NCBI RefSeq assembly: GCF_040676775.1
Contig: NZ_JBFAPP010000005.1
Coordinates: forward strand, 310,001 to 374,000
Direction of reading: 5' to 3'
Length of the DNA stretch: 64,000 bases
From: Micromonospora_G sp040676775
Lineage (GTDB): Bacteria; Actinomycetota; Actinomycetes; Mycobacteriales; Micromonosporaceae
Translations under genes and position numbers: made by a program
The notes under the pieces: generated by a model
Database searches by the model: none
What the model was told of the DNA's origin: nothing
Seen by the model: only the letters and a program-made list of their open reading frames with translations
Part shown: positions 24,712 to 33,466 of the stretch, in pieces
Position numbering within the stretch: the first letter of the stretch is position 1
Layout: every line of letters begins with the position of its first letter

Positions 24712-26076
24712 TCAGGCGCCGAGGACCCGCTCGGTGTAGGCGTTGGCGAAGACCCGTGAGGGATCGAGCCGGTCCCGTACGGCCACGAAGTCGTCGAACC
24801 TCGGGTACGCCGGCCGCAGCGACTCGGCGTCCCGGTAGTGCAGCTTGCCCCAGTGCGGCCGACCGCCCCACTCGATCACGAGCCGTTCGAACGCCCGGAA
24901 GTACGGCTCGTACGGCGCCCCGACGTACTGGTGGATCGCCAGGTACGCGGACTCCCGCTGGTAGCCGTGCGACAGCCAGATGTCGTCCGGCGCGGTGAAC
25001 CGCACCTCGACCGGGAACAGCACCTTGAACGGCAGTCCGTCGACCACCCGGCGCAGCGCCGCTAGCGCCTCGGGCAGGACGGCGCGCGGCACGCCGTACT
25101 CCATCTCGGTGAAGCGGACCCGGCGCGGGGTGCAGAACACCCGGTCGGAGCGGCCGGTGTAGGTCCGGGCGGTGAGCGCGCGGGCCGAGATCGCGCTGAT
25201 CGGCGGCACCAGTGCGGGCACCGCCCGACCCAGCCGGCAGGCCCCGGCGAAGACGGTGTTGGACAGGAACTCGTCGTCGAGCCAACCCCGGAACCGGGGC
25301 AGCGGCCGGTCGTCGGCCGGCACCCGGTTGTTCGTCTTGACCTGCACCCGGTCGGTGTACGGGAACCAGTAGAACTCGAAGTGGTCGTTGCCGGCGATCA
25401 GGTCGGGCAGGTCGGCCAGGACCGCCGCCAGCGGTGCCGGCCGCTCGTCGGCCCGCAGCACGAACGCGTCCACGCAGCGCAGGGTGACCTCGGTGATGAC
25501 GCCCAGCGCGCCCAGTCCGACCCGGGCGGCGGCGAACAGCTCGGGGTCGTTCTCGGCGGAGCAGTGCCGTACCTCCCCGGTGCCGGTGACCAGGGTGAGC
25601 GCGGTGACGAAGGTGGAGAGGCAGCCGTAGCCGGCTCCGGTGCCGTGGGTGCCGGTGGAGATGGCACCGGCGATGGTCTGGGCGTCGATGTCACCGAGGT
25701 TCGGCATGGCCAGGCCGTGACGGGCCAGCAGTACGTTGAGTTCGCACAGTTCCAACCCGGCCGGCACGGTGACCAGACGCCGCTCGGGGTCGACCCGGAC
25801 CGGCCCGGCGAGGTTCGTCAGCTCCACCCGCCGGTCGTCCGTACGGGCGATGTCGGTGAAGGAGTGGCCACTGCCGACCGCCTTGATCCGGTGCCCGCCC
25901 GACGCGGCGTCCCGTACGACGTCCGCCAGCTCCTCCACGCTCGACGGTCGGAGTACGTGGGCGGCGGTGGCGCGCTGGTTGCCGGCCCAGTTGCTCCAGC
26001 CCGGCGCGGGCGCGGGCGGGGATGGCGTCGCGCCGAGCGGCGACACCGCGCCGGATGGCGATGGGGTGCTGGCCAT
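24712..26076 (-). CDS. FAD-binding D-arabinono-1,4-lactone oxidase family protein
   Basis: 454 residues. An N-terminal PCMH-type FAD domain holds GSGHSFTDIA (His71, the usual covalent-FAD histidine) and AGAISTGTHGTG. The C-terminal ALO domain includes DIWLSHGYQRES and HWGKLHYRD. Members oxidise aldonolactones or sugar alcohols. ATG 26076 is preceded by GGAGG; the upstream ATG 26106 would remove that signal from the leader. It is divergent from the TetR gene at 26229, with an inverted repeat in between, so it is the probable target of that regulator. A Pro/Ser-rich 25-residue N-terminus precedes the domain. Confidence 0.88.
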   Translation of the reverse strand: MASTPSPSGAVSPLGATPSPPAPAPGWSNWAGNQRATAAHVLRPSSVEELADVVRDAASGGHRIKAVGSGHSFTDIARTDDRRVELTNLAGPVRVDPERRLVTVPAGLELCELNVLLARHGLAMPNLGDIDAQTIAGAISTGTHGTGAGYGCLSTFVTALTLVTGTGEVRHCSAENDPELFAAARVGLGALGVITEVTLRCVDAFVLRADERPAPLAAVLADLPDLIAGNDHFEFYWFPYTDRVQVKTNNRVPADDRPLPRFRGWLDDEFLSNTVFAGACRLGRAVPALVPPISAISARALTARTYTGRSDRVFCTPRRVRFTEMEYGVPRAVLPEALAALRRVVDGLPFKVLFPVEVRFTAPDDIWLSHGYQRESAYLAIHQYVGAPYEPYFRAFERLVIEWGGRPHWGKLHYRDAESLRPAYPRFDDFVAVRDRLDPSRVFANAYTERVLGA

Positions 26077-26093
26077 GCAGCCTCCAGAGCCGA

Positions 26094-26112
26094 ATATGAG
26101 TAGCATTCATAT
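26094..26112. promoter_or_regulatory. Inverted repeat, candidate TetR operator
   Basis: ATATGA-GTAGCAT-TCATAT: perfect 6-bp arms around a 7-base spacer, in the divergent gap between the FAD oxidase and the TetR gene. Confidence 0.5.
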
Positions 26113-26228
26113 CAGGCTTCGATGCGATGAGTAAACATCGCACACCAGGTCCGATCGTTAATCCAGGTAACGTTTCGAACTCGCGACGTGCAGACACATC
26201 TCATCCGTCGAAGGGGGAGTGGCGACGC

Positions 26229-26987
26229 GTGTCCACATCAACCGCCACGAGTGGTCCACTACGCCGCGTCCCGGTGCAGGGCCGCAGCGTTGCCCGGGTC
26301 CAGCGCATGCTCGACGCCTGTGCCGAACTGGTCGACGAGGTGGGCTACGAGGGGCTGACCACGACCCTGCTCGCCGAGCGGGCAGAGGTGGCGATCGGCT
26401 CGGTCTACCAGTTCTTCCCGGATAAGCGGGCCATCGTGCAGGCGCTCACGCTGCGCAACATGGAGGCGTACCTCGAACGGCTCGCCGAACGGTTCTCCCA
26501 GGGCAACCTCGCCCACTGGTGGGACGGGGTCGACGCCGGGATCGACGAGTACATCGCCATGCACCGGGTGGTGCCCGGTTTCCGTACGCTGCACTTCGGC
26601 GACGTGGTCGACGTGCACCTGCTCGACGAGCAGCGGGACAACAACGGCGTGATCGCCGAACAGCTCGCCCGGGTGCTGGTCGAACAGTTCGGTATCACCG
26701 ACGGCCCGGCCCTGCGGTTCGCGCTGGAAATCGCGGTCGAGGCCGCCGACGCCCTGATCAAGCTCGCCTTCCGGCGGGACCAGGACGGCGACGAGCGAGT
26801 GCTCGCCGAGGCCAAGGCGCTGATCCGCGAATACCTGCACCGGCAGGTCGGCACCGCGTCAGCCGCGTCAGCCGCATCGGCCGTACCGGCCGTACCGGCA
26901 GTGCCGGAGCAACCCGGTGCGGGTGCCGGCGCGGACGGCCCGGTCGCGATCGGGGTCGCCGAACCGGCGGACAGCCCCACCGGCTGA
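26229..26987 (+). CDS. TetR family transcriptional regulator
   Basis: 252 residues, GTG 26229 with GGGGGAG upstream. The N-terminal HTH spans RMLDACAELVDEVGYEGLTT and LLAERAEVAIGSVYQFFPDK, with the typical TetR pattern. The ligand domain follows to about residue 210. The tail is unusual: alternating Ala/Val/Pro segments (AASAASAVPAVPAVPEQPG) of about 45 residues, probably disordered. It is likely an autorepressor and controls the adjacent FAD oxidase. Confidence 0.87.
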   Translation: MSTSTATSGPLRRVPVQGRSVARVQRMLDACAELVDEVGYEGLTTTLLAERAEVAIGSVYQFFPDKRAIVQALTLRNMEAYLERLAERFSQGNLAHWWDGVDAGIDEYIAMHRVVPGFRTLHFGDVVDVHLLDEQRDNNGVIAEQLARVLVEQFGITDGPALRFALEIAVEAADALIKLAFRRDQDGDERVLAEAKALIREYLHRQVGTASAASAASAVPAVPAVPEQPGAGAGADGPVAIGVAEPADSPTG

Positions 26988-27043
26988 CCGGCCCGGGTTC
27001 GAGGAACGCGTGCTGCCCCGTATCGGGTAAAGGACCGTGTGGG

Positions 27044-28264
27044 TCAGAGGAACGCGTGGCCCTCGCCCCGGTAGCTCGGCACCGTCGCCACCACCTGCTC
27101 ACCCTCGATCAGGTGCAGCTCGTTGACGTGCTCGCTCAACTCGCCGGCCTTGGCGTGGCGGAACCAGACCCGGTCACCGACCGCCAGCGTGTCCGCCACC
27201 TGCCCGGACAGCGGGGTCTGCACCTCGCCGGCACCCTCCGAGCCGGTCAGCCGCAGCCCGGCGGGTAGCCAGGGATCGGGCAGCCGGCTGGGGTCGGCCG
27301 GACCGGAGGCGATCCAACCACCGCCGAGCACCGTCGCCAGGCCCGGCGCTGGGCGGCGTACCACGGCGAGGGCGAAGAACGCGGCCGGAACCGGTCGCCA
27401 GGCGCGGTAACCGTCGAACAGGGTCGGCCCGTACAGGCCCGAGCCGGCGGTGATCTCGGTTACGGACGGGTCCGCCCCGGTCGCGGCCACGCTCCCGGTG
27501 CCGCCGCCGTTGACGAAGGCCAGGTCGGCGTACTCGCGTACGGCGGCCACCGCCGCGCCGCGCCGCGCCAGCAGTTCCGGGTACGACCAGTGCTGCAACG
27601 CCCGGATCACCATCCCGCGCACGGCCTGTCCCGGCGGGGCGTCGGCGAGCCCGGCGATCTGTGCCTCGTACGCCATCAGTCCGACCAGCCGGAACCCTCG
27701 GCGGGCCGTCACCCGCGCCGCCAGCGCGCCCGCGGCGGCGGCCGAGTGCACCGGGGAACGGCGTACCCCGATGTGCAGCCGACCCCGGGCCGGGCGCCAC
27801 GAGGCGTCGAGATCGAGGCAGACCCGGATCGGCTCCCGCCGCTGAGGCGGTGCGACCGAGTCGATCAGGTCGAGCTGGTCCGGGCTGTCCACCATCAGGG
27901 TCACCGCCGAGGCCAGCTCGGCGTCGGCGGACAGCTCGGCCAGCGCCGCCCGGTCCGCACTCGGGTACGCCACCAGCACGTCGTCGGTGACACCGGCCCG
28001 GACAAGCCAGCTCGCCTCCCGCACCGTGTACGCCATCACCCCGTGCCAGCCGGGGCGGGCCAGCGTCCGGCCGAGCAGGTCACGGCAGCGGACGGACTTG
28101 CTCGCCACCCGCAGCGGCTTGCCGGCGGCGCGCGTGGCGAGCGCCTCGGCGTTGCCGTCGAAGGCGGTCAGGTCGACCGCCGCGAAGGGCGGGTCGAGGT
28201 GGGCGGTCGCCCGGTCCAGGCGGTTGCGCAGGGTGTCGCGGGCGATTGCTTCCTCGGTGGGCAC
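27044..28264 (-). CDS. PLP-dependent amino acid deaminase/aldolase (alanine racemase N-domain family)
   Basis: 406 residues. An alanine-racemase-type TIM barrel carries the presumed PLP lysine Lys56 in RVASKSVRC and FVNGGGTGS near the phosphate site. The C-terminal beta domain contains RHAKAGELSEHVNELHLI, reminiscent of the metal-binding end of D-serine dehydratase / D-threonine aldolase-like enzymes, though the usual Cys ligand of those enzymes is not evident. It probably acts on D- or beta-hydroxy amino acids in the cytosol. It is a single gene, divergent from the MFS-TMPK gene. Confidence 0.8.
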   Translation of the reverse strand: MPTEEAIARDTLRNRLDRATAHLDPPFAAVDLTAFDGNAEALATRAAGKPLRVASKSVRCRDLLGRTLARPGWHGVMAYTVREASWLVRAGVTDDVLVAYPSADRAALAELSADAELASAVTLMVDSPDQLDLIDSVAPPQRREPIRVCLDLDASWRPARGRLHIGVRRSPVHSAAAAGALAARVTARRGFRLVGLMAYEAQIAGLADAPPGQAVRGMVIRALQHWSYPELLARRGAAVAAVREYADLAFVNGGGTGSVAATGADPSVTEITAGSGLYGPTLFDGYRAWRPVPAAFFALAVVRRPAPGLATVLGGGWIASGPADPSRLPDPWLPAGLRLTGSEGAGEVQTPLSGQVADTLAVGDRVWFRHAKAGELSEHVNELHLIEGEQVVATVPSYRGEGHAFL

Positions 28265-28420
28265 ATGTGCACGCTAACGGGCGCGCCGCCAATGCGAAAC
28301 ACCCTCGCGTCTTGCCGGCTCGGTTCGCTCTCCCGTACGCCCTCGGCGCCAGGATCAGGGGAATGTCGGGGACCAGGCCCGCTCGGGCCGCGATTAGAGT
28401 GTGTCCGGGGGAGCCCAGCG

Positions 28421-30763
28421 ATGGGCCGGGCACTCGGAGGTACGGCCATCGACACGAACAGCAGCGGCGAGCCAGGGGCGACACCCTCGGCGGCGTCGTC
28501 CACCACCCAGGTCGACCGGACGGGCTACCAGGCTCTCCGGTCGGTGCTGCGGATCCGACCCTTCCGCCGGCTCTGGCTGGTGCTCGGTGCGGCTTCGTTC
28601 GGTGACTGGCTCGGCCTGCTGGCCACCTCGATCTTCGCGGCCACCCAGGTCAGCGGCGACACCGCGAAGGGTCTGGCGTTCGGTGGTGTGATCGCGGTCC
28701 GGCTGCTGCCGGCGCTGCTGCTCGGCCCGGTGGCCGGTGTGCTCGCCGACCGGTTCGACCGGCGCCTCACCATGGTCGTCTGCGACCTGCTGCGCTTCGT
28801 GCTCTTCGCCTCGATCCCGCTGGCCGCGCTGCTGAACGTCGGCGGCGGGCTGGTCGTCGGCTGGGCGGCGGTGGCCACCTTCCTGATCGAGGCGATCACC
28901 CTGATCTGGATCCCGGCCAAGGAGGCCGCGGTCCCGAACCTGATCCCGCGTACCCGGCTGGAGGTGGCCAACCAGCTCACGCTGATCACCACCTACGGGG
29001 TTACCCCGGTGCTGGCCGCGGTCAGCATCGCGGTGCTCGACCGAAGCGTGCGCGCCGTCTCCGGCGGACCGCCGCAGGGCTGGAACGACCCGACCCAACT
29101 GGCGCTCTACTTCAACTCGCTGAGCCGGCTCGCCACCGCGCTGGTCGTCTTCTTCGGCATCCGGGAGATCAGCGGTCGCGCCGGTGCACGGGAGAGCGGC
29201 AGCCAGGAGAGCGTGCTGCGGCAGTTCGTCGACGGCTGGAAGTTCATCGGCAAGACCCCGCTGATCCGCGGCCTGGTGCTGGGCATCTTCGGCGCCTTCG
29301 CCGGTGGCGGTGTGGTGATCGGTACGGCGAACTTCTTCACCAAGTCGCTCAGCGCCGGTGAGGCCGCGTTCTACCTGCTCTTCGGCTCGATCTTCGTCGG
29401 CCTCTCGGTCGGCATCGGCCTCGGCCCGATGATCGTCCGGGAGATGTCCCGGCGCCGCTGGTTCGGCATGAGCATCGTCCTGGCCAGCGCTTCGGTGCTG
29501 GTGCTCGCCGCCGCCATCCACCTGTCGATGGCGATCCTCGGCGCGGTGCTGGTCGGCGCTGGCGCCGGCATGGCCTTCCTGGCCGGCACCACCCTGCTCG
29601 GCGGCGAGGTCGCCGACGAGGTACGCGGCCGGGTCTTCGCGGTGGTGCAGACCGGCACCCGGCTGGTGCTGATCCTGGCCATCTCGGTCAGCAGCCTGCT
29701 CGTCGGTGTCGGCGGCTCCCGCCAACTGCGCATCGCCGACCTGGGCATCTCCGTCTCGTCCACCCGCCTGTTGCTGCTCGTCGCCGGAGTCGCCGGGATC
29801 TTCGCCGGCATCAACGCGTTCCGCCAGATGGACGACAAGCCGGGTGTGCCGATCCTGGCGGACCTGTGGGGGTCGATCCGGGGACGCCCGCTCTCCCCGG
29901 CCGAGCCGTTCGCCTCGACCGGCGCCTTCGTGGTCTTCGAGGGCGGTGAGGGGGCCGGCAAGTCCACCCAGGTCACCGCGCTGGCCGAGGCACTGCGAGG
30001 AGAGGGCCGGGAGGTCCTGGTGACCCGGGAACCGGGCGCGACCGACGTGGGCGTACGGATCCGTTCCCTGGTGCTCGACAGTGTGGCGGCCGGTGCCGTA
30101 CCGCTGTCCCCGCGGGCCGAGGCGCTGCTCTACGCCGCCGACCGGGCCCATCACGTCGCCACCGTGGTCCGCCCGGCGCTGGCCCGGGGCGCGGTGGTGA
30201 TCAGCGACCGGTACGTCGACTCGTCCCTGGCCTACCAGGGCGCCGGTCGTACGCTCCCGGTCGACGAGGTCTCCTGGCTCTCCTCCTGGGCCACCGGCGG
30301 GCTCAAGCCCGACCTGGTGGTGCTGCTCGACGTCGACCCCCGAGCCGGGCTGGACCGGGTGGCCGCCCGGGGCGAGGGCGCGGACCGGCTGGAGGGCGAG
30401 TCGCTCGACTTCCACGAACGGGTCCGGGACGCGTTCCTCGACCTGGCCGCCGCCGACCCCAAGCGTTACCTGGTGCTCGACGGGAGCGGGCCGATCGAGC
30501 GGATCTCCGACACGGTCGCCCAGCGGGTCCGCGGCATGCTCACCGATCCGGACAGCATCGTGCACCCCGACCCGGCGAAGCCGCTGGACCCGTCGGTGGA
30601 ACCGAGGGCGCCGGAGATCGACCTTCCCCGGCCCGGCGCCGCCGCCGACGGCGGTCCCGCTGGTGACGGTTCCGGCGGTTCCGGTTCCACCGGCTCCGGC
30701 TCCGGCTCCGGCTCCGGTTCCGGCGACGGGGCGGGTGGCCTGGAGTTGGAGCGGCGGTCCTGA
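28421..30763 (+). CDS. tmk: MFS transporter-thymidylate kinase fusion protein
   Basis: 780 residues. Residues about 40-485 form an MFS permease of 10-12 helices (DWLGLLATSIFAATQ, ADRFDRR loop). Residues about 500-715 are a complete dTMP kinase: P-loop EGGEGAGKST, TREPGAT, DRYVDSSLAYQGAGR, and the LID region VAARGEGADRLE. A Gly/Ser-rich tail closes the protein. dTMP kinase phosphorylates dTMP to dTDP for DNA synthesis. This fusion is known in actinobacteria; what the permease carries is not established. ATG 28421 has GGGGGAG seven bases upstream; longer in-frame starts would overlap the divergent gene. It overlaps holB by one base. Confidence 0.9.
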   Translation: MGRALGGTAIDTNSSGEPGATPSAASSTTQVDRTGYQALRSVLRIRPFRRLWLVLGAASFGDWLGLLATSIFAATQVSGDTAKGLAFGGVIAVRLLPALLLGPVAGVLADRFDRRLTMVVCDLLRFVLFASIPLAALLNVGGGLVVGWAAVATFLIEAITLIWIPAKEAAVPNLIPRTRLEVANQLTLITTYGVTPVLAAVSIAVLDRSVRAVSGGPPQGWNDPTQLALYFNSLSRLATALVVFFGIREISGRAGARESGSQESVLRQFVDGWKFIGKTPLIRGLVLGIFGAFAGGGVVIGTANFFTKSLSAGEAAFYLLFGSIFVGLSVGIGLGPMIVREMSRRRWFGMSIVLASASVLVLAAAIHLSMAILGAVLVGAGAGMAFLAGTTLLGGEVADEVRGRVFAVVQTGTRLVLILAISVSSLLVGVGGSRQLRIADLGISVSSTRLLLLVAGVAGIFAGINAFRQMDDKPGVPILADLWGSIRGRPLSPAEPFASTGAFVVFEGGEGAGKSTQVTALAEALRGEGREVLVTREPGATDVGVRIRSLVLDSVAAGAVPLSPRAEALLYAADRAHHVATVVRPALARGAVVISDRYVDSSLAYQGAGRTLPVDEVSWLSSWATGGLKPDLVVLLDVDPRAGLDRVAARGEGADRLEGESLDFHERVRDAFLDLAAADPKRYLVLDGSGPIERISDTVAQRVRGMLTDPDSIVHPDPAKPLDPSVEPRAPEIDLPRPGAAADGGPAGDGSGGSGSTGSGSGSGSGSGDGAGGLELERRS

Positions 30764-31974
30764 TGCCCGACGTCTTCGCGGACCTGGTCGGCCAGGACGA
30801 GGCGACCGTGACCCTGCGTCGGGCGGCTGCCTCGGCGGCCGAGGTGGTCCGGCTCGGTGCCGCGATCACCGACCCGACCGCCGTCACGAACAGCGCGATG
30901 ACCCACGCGTGGATCTTCACCGGGCCACCGGGATCCGGCCGGTCCGTCGCCGCCCGCGCGTTCGCCGCCGCGTTGCAATGCGAACGGGGAACCGGCTGCG
31001 GTGACTGCGCCGGCTGCCACACCACACTCGCCGGCACCAACGCCGACGTACGGTTCGTGGTCCCCGAGGGCCTCTCCATCGGCGTCGGCGAGATGCGGGC
31101 CCTGGTGCTGCGGTCGGCGAGCACCCCGTCCGGCGGGCGCTGGCAGGTGGTGGTCATCGAAGACGCCGACCGGCTCACCGAAGCCGCCGGGAACGCCCTG
31201 CTCAAGGCGATCGAGGAACCGCCCCCGCGTACGGTCTTCCTGCTCTGCACCCCGTCCACCCACCCGGACGACGTCTCGGTGACCATCCGGTCCCGGTGCC
31301 GGGTGGTGCCGCTGCGCCAACCGGCGGCCGAGGCGGTGGCGGCCGTACTCGCCGAGCGGGACGGGGTGGCCCCGGACCTGGCCAACTGGGCGGCCGCCGC
31401 GTCGCAGGGGCACGTCGGCCGGGCCCGCCGGTTGGCGCGTGACCCGGAGGCCCGCAAGCGGCGGGACGCGGTGCTCGCCGTACCACGGCGCCTGACCGGG
31501 GTCGGCGCCTGTTTCGACGCCGCCGCCACACTGATCGACTCCGCCGAGGCGGAGGCCGAGGCGGCGGTGGCCGAGTCGGACGCGAGCGAACGGGCCGCGT
31601 TGCAGACGGCGCTGGGCGCGGGTGGGACCGGCAAGGGTGCCGCCGGTGCGGCGCGCGGTTCCGCCGGGCAGCTCAAGGACCTGGAACGCCGGCAGAAGTC
31701 GCGGGCCACCCGGGCGCAGCGCGACGCACTGGACCGGGCTCTGGTCGACCTGGCCGGCTTCTACCGGGACGTACTGGCGGTGACCCTCGGTGCCCCGGTC
31801 GCGCCGGTGCACACCGACACCGCACCGCTGGCGGGTGCGGCGGCGGCGAAGTGGGCCCCCGAGGCCGCGTTGCGCCGGCTGGAGGCGGTGCTCGCCTGCC
31901 GTACGGCGATCGACACGAACGTCAAGCCCCGGATCGCCGTCGAGGCGATGATGCTCGCGCTCTGGCGCGGCTGA
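30763..31974 (+). CDS. holB: DNA polymerase III subunit delta prime (clamp loader)
   Basis: 403 residues. AAA+ clamp-loader subunit with a modified P-loop GPPGSGRS (54-61, Arg in place of Lys) and the zinc module of Cys73, Cys79, Cys82 and Cys85. VVVIEDADRLTEAAGNALLK is the Walker B/SRC-proximal region and IRSRCRVV the arginine-finger motif. The altered P-loop is normal for delta prime, which does not hydrolyse ATP. A low-complexity Ala/Gly segment near residues 285-310 interrupts the collar domain. ATG overlaps the tmk stop. A tmk-holB-ricT order is widespread in bacteria. Confidence 0.92.
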   Translation: MPDVFADLVGQDEATVTLRRAAASAAEVVRLGAAITDPTAVTNSAMTHAWIFTGPPGSGRSVAARAFAAALQCERGTGCGDCAGCHTTLAGTNADVRFVVPEGLSIGVGEMRALVLRSASTPSGGRWQVVVIEDADRLTEAAGNALLKAIEEPPPRTVFLLCTPSTHPDDVSVTIRSRCRVVPLRQPAAEAVAAVLAERDGVAPDLANWAAAASQGHVGRARRLARDPEARKRRDAVLAVPRRLTGVGACFDAAATLIDSAEAEAEAAVAESDASERAALQTALGAGGTGKGAAGAARGSAGQLKDLERRQKSRATRAQRDALDRALVDLAGFYRDVLAVTLGAPVAPVHTDTAPLAGAAAAKWAPEAALRRLEAVLACRTAIDTNVKPRIAVEAMMLALWRG

Positions 31975-31984
31975 GCACCGCCGT

Positions 31985-32022
31985 CCGTACGGGGTTCCGC
32001 TCGGCGGAAGCAACCGGTACGG
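31985..32022 (+). terminator. Bipartite hairpin after holB
   Basis: Outer CCGTAC / GTACGG and inner TTCCGC-TCG-GCGGAA. It begins 11 bases after the holB stop and before the ybaB-like gene. Confidence 0.5.
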
Positions 32023-32084
32023 TGCGGTGCTTGGTGCAACAGCGACGGCACAGTCAGTGAATGGCTGCCGGGAGGAGCCCATCG

Positions 32085-32411
32085 ATGTCGCGGGAGATCG
32101 ACGAGGCCTGGGTCGAGGAGGCGGTCGAGCGCTACCGCCGGATCGAGTCGTTGCAGGCCGAGTTCGACCAGGCGGTACGCACGGTCGAGGTCAGCGTACG
32201 GTCGCCGGACGGGCTGGTCGAGGTGGTGGTGACCGCCGCCGGGACGATCACCGACGTCCGTTTCCTGGCCGCGGTGCAGAACCGGGGCAACGCCGAACTG
32301 GCCCGCTCGGTGCAGGCGGCGGTGACGGCCGCCGCGGATGCCGCCCGGTGGGCGCGGGAGAAGCTGCACACGGAGACGTTCGGTGCGTACCGGCGGCTGG
32401 CGGAGGCCTGA
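32085..32411 (+). CDS. YbaB/EbfC-like nucleoid-associated family protein
   Basis: 108 residues from ATG 32085 with GGAGGAG seven bases upstream (the frame is open to 32061). Layout of the YbaB fold: an N-terminal helix (EAVERYRRIESLQAEFDQAV), a beta sheet with SPDGLVEVVVTAAGTITDVRF, and a C-terminal helix. YbaB proteins are dimers that bind DNA. The next gene starts at the very next base, and the trio of small proteins recalls ESX/type VII-associated cassettes, where YbaB-like proteins accompany WXG proteins. Confidence 0.75.
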   Translation: MSREIDEAWVEEAVERYRRIESLQAEFDQAVRTVEVSVRSPDGLVEVVVTAAGTITDVRFLAAVQNRGNAELARSVQAAVTAAADAARWAREKLHTETFGAYRRLAEA

Positions 32412-32717
32412 GTGGAGAGTCTGCGCGAACTCGCCAACCGGCTGGACGAGACGGCCGGCAGCCTCACCGACATCGGCCGTGAACTGGGCCGCGTCGACCG
32501 CACGGCTCCGGCGCCCGGCGGGGAGGGGTCGGGGCGGCTGGCCGAGACCATCCGGGCGCTGACCGAGCAGTGGTCGGCCGCGACCGGGGCGCGGGCCACG
32601 GAGGCGACGGTGACCGCCGACCGGGTGGCCGACCTCGCGGCCAGGCTGCGGGTGGTGGCCGACGGCTACACCGACACCGACGAGGCCGCCCGGCGCCGGC
32701 ACGCCGAGGAGGCGTGA
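32412..32717 (+). CDS. Small helical ESX/WXG100-like protein
   Basis: 101 residues, GTG 32412 immediately after the ybaB-like stop. Two predicted amphipathic helices (SLRELANRLDETAGSLTDIG and TIRALTEQWSAATGARATEA) with no signal or membrane segment. Size and helical-hairpin layout match WXG100-type proteins, but the central WxG is not clear (QWSAATG is the nearest). It is translationally coupled to both neighbours. Secretion by a type VII system would be inference. Confidence 0.6.
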   Translation: MESLRELANRLDETAGSLTDIGRELGRVDRTAPAPGGEGSGRLAETIRALTEQWSAATGARATEATVTADRVADLAARLRVVADGYTDTDEAARRRHAEEA

Positions 32718-33382
32718 TGGATTCGCTGGACCACCTCGCCGGACCCGGCTCCGAGCTGCTGCGCCGGGTGGACGATCTGCTCGCCGCCGCCGGGGCGCCG
32801 GACGACCACCGGATCTGGCCGCTGCTGCGTCGGCTCGGGACCCTGCCCGGCGACGCGCTGGGCGAGGTCGTCGCGCTGCGGCCGGCGCCGTTGGCCGCCG
32901 CCGGCCACGCCGTACGCACCCTGGTCCGGGAGTACGACCACGCGCGGGCGAACCTGACCGGCGGCGACCCGTGGCAGGGGGCCGGGGCGCAGGCGTACGC
33001 GGCACACCGGGACGCGCTTGCGGCGTACCTCGACGGCGATCCGGAGAGCCTCACCGGGCGGCTGGAGGCGACCGCCGCGTACGCGGACGCGGTCGACGAA
33101 TGGGTGGCCCACAGCCGGCACGCGCTCGCCCGTACGCTCGCCGACGTGCTCGGTTCGGCCGAGGCGGTAGCGGTCGTCACGGGCACGGCCACCGACCCCG
33201 GCACAGCGGGGCTGGCCGCCGCCGAGATCGGTGCACGGGTGCTGGCGACGGTGGCGGAGGCGCAGGCCCGGGGCCAGGCTCTGCTGCACCGGTGGGCGCC
33301 GGACCTGACCGAGTTGCCGTACCGCGGCCCTAGCGACCCGGCGCCGACCCGACTCGACATCACCACCTGGATCTCCGGCTGA
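32717..33382 (+). CDS. WXG-motif protein, candidate type VII partner
   Basis: 221 residues from ATG 32717, overlapping the preceding stop by one base. A mostly helical protein in which GGDPWQGAGAQAY (W86-Q-G88) matches the WXG turn between two helices, followed by AHRDALAAYLDGDPESLTGR. The second half (about 110-200) is Ala-rich helix. With the two preceding small genes it forms a three-gene unit ended by a hairpin. No ESX ATPase or membrane component is in the window. Confidence 0.62.
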   Translation: MDSLDHLAGPGSELLRRVDDLLAAAGAPDDHRIWPLLRRLGTLPGDALGEVVALRPAPLAAAGHAVRTLVREYDHARANLTGGDPWQGAGAQAYAAHRDALAAYLDGDPESLTGRLEATAAYADAVDEWVAHSRHALARTLADVLGSAEAVAVVTGTATDPGTAGLAAAEIGARVLATVAEAQARGQALLHRWAPDLTELPYRGPSDPAPTRLDITTWISG

Positions 33383-33401
33383 CCCGGGTGCCGCACCCGG
33401 G
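33383..33401 (+). terminator. Hairpin directly after the WXG-like gene
   Basis: CCCGGGTG-CCG-CACCCGGG, a perfect 8-bp stem starting at the base after the stop codon. Confidence 0.6.
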
Positions 33402-33466
33402 CCCGTCGCCAGGTGGGCGAAAAACGGGTAGGTAAGGACCCGGTGGTTTGGACGTAGGGTGGGCAC

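Noticed and set aside
28394..30565. 723-codon open frame antisense to the MFS-TMPK gene
   Set aside because: Composition dominated by Gln/Asp/Gly/Arg/His, no motif; the sense gene has full kinase signatures.
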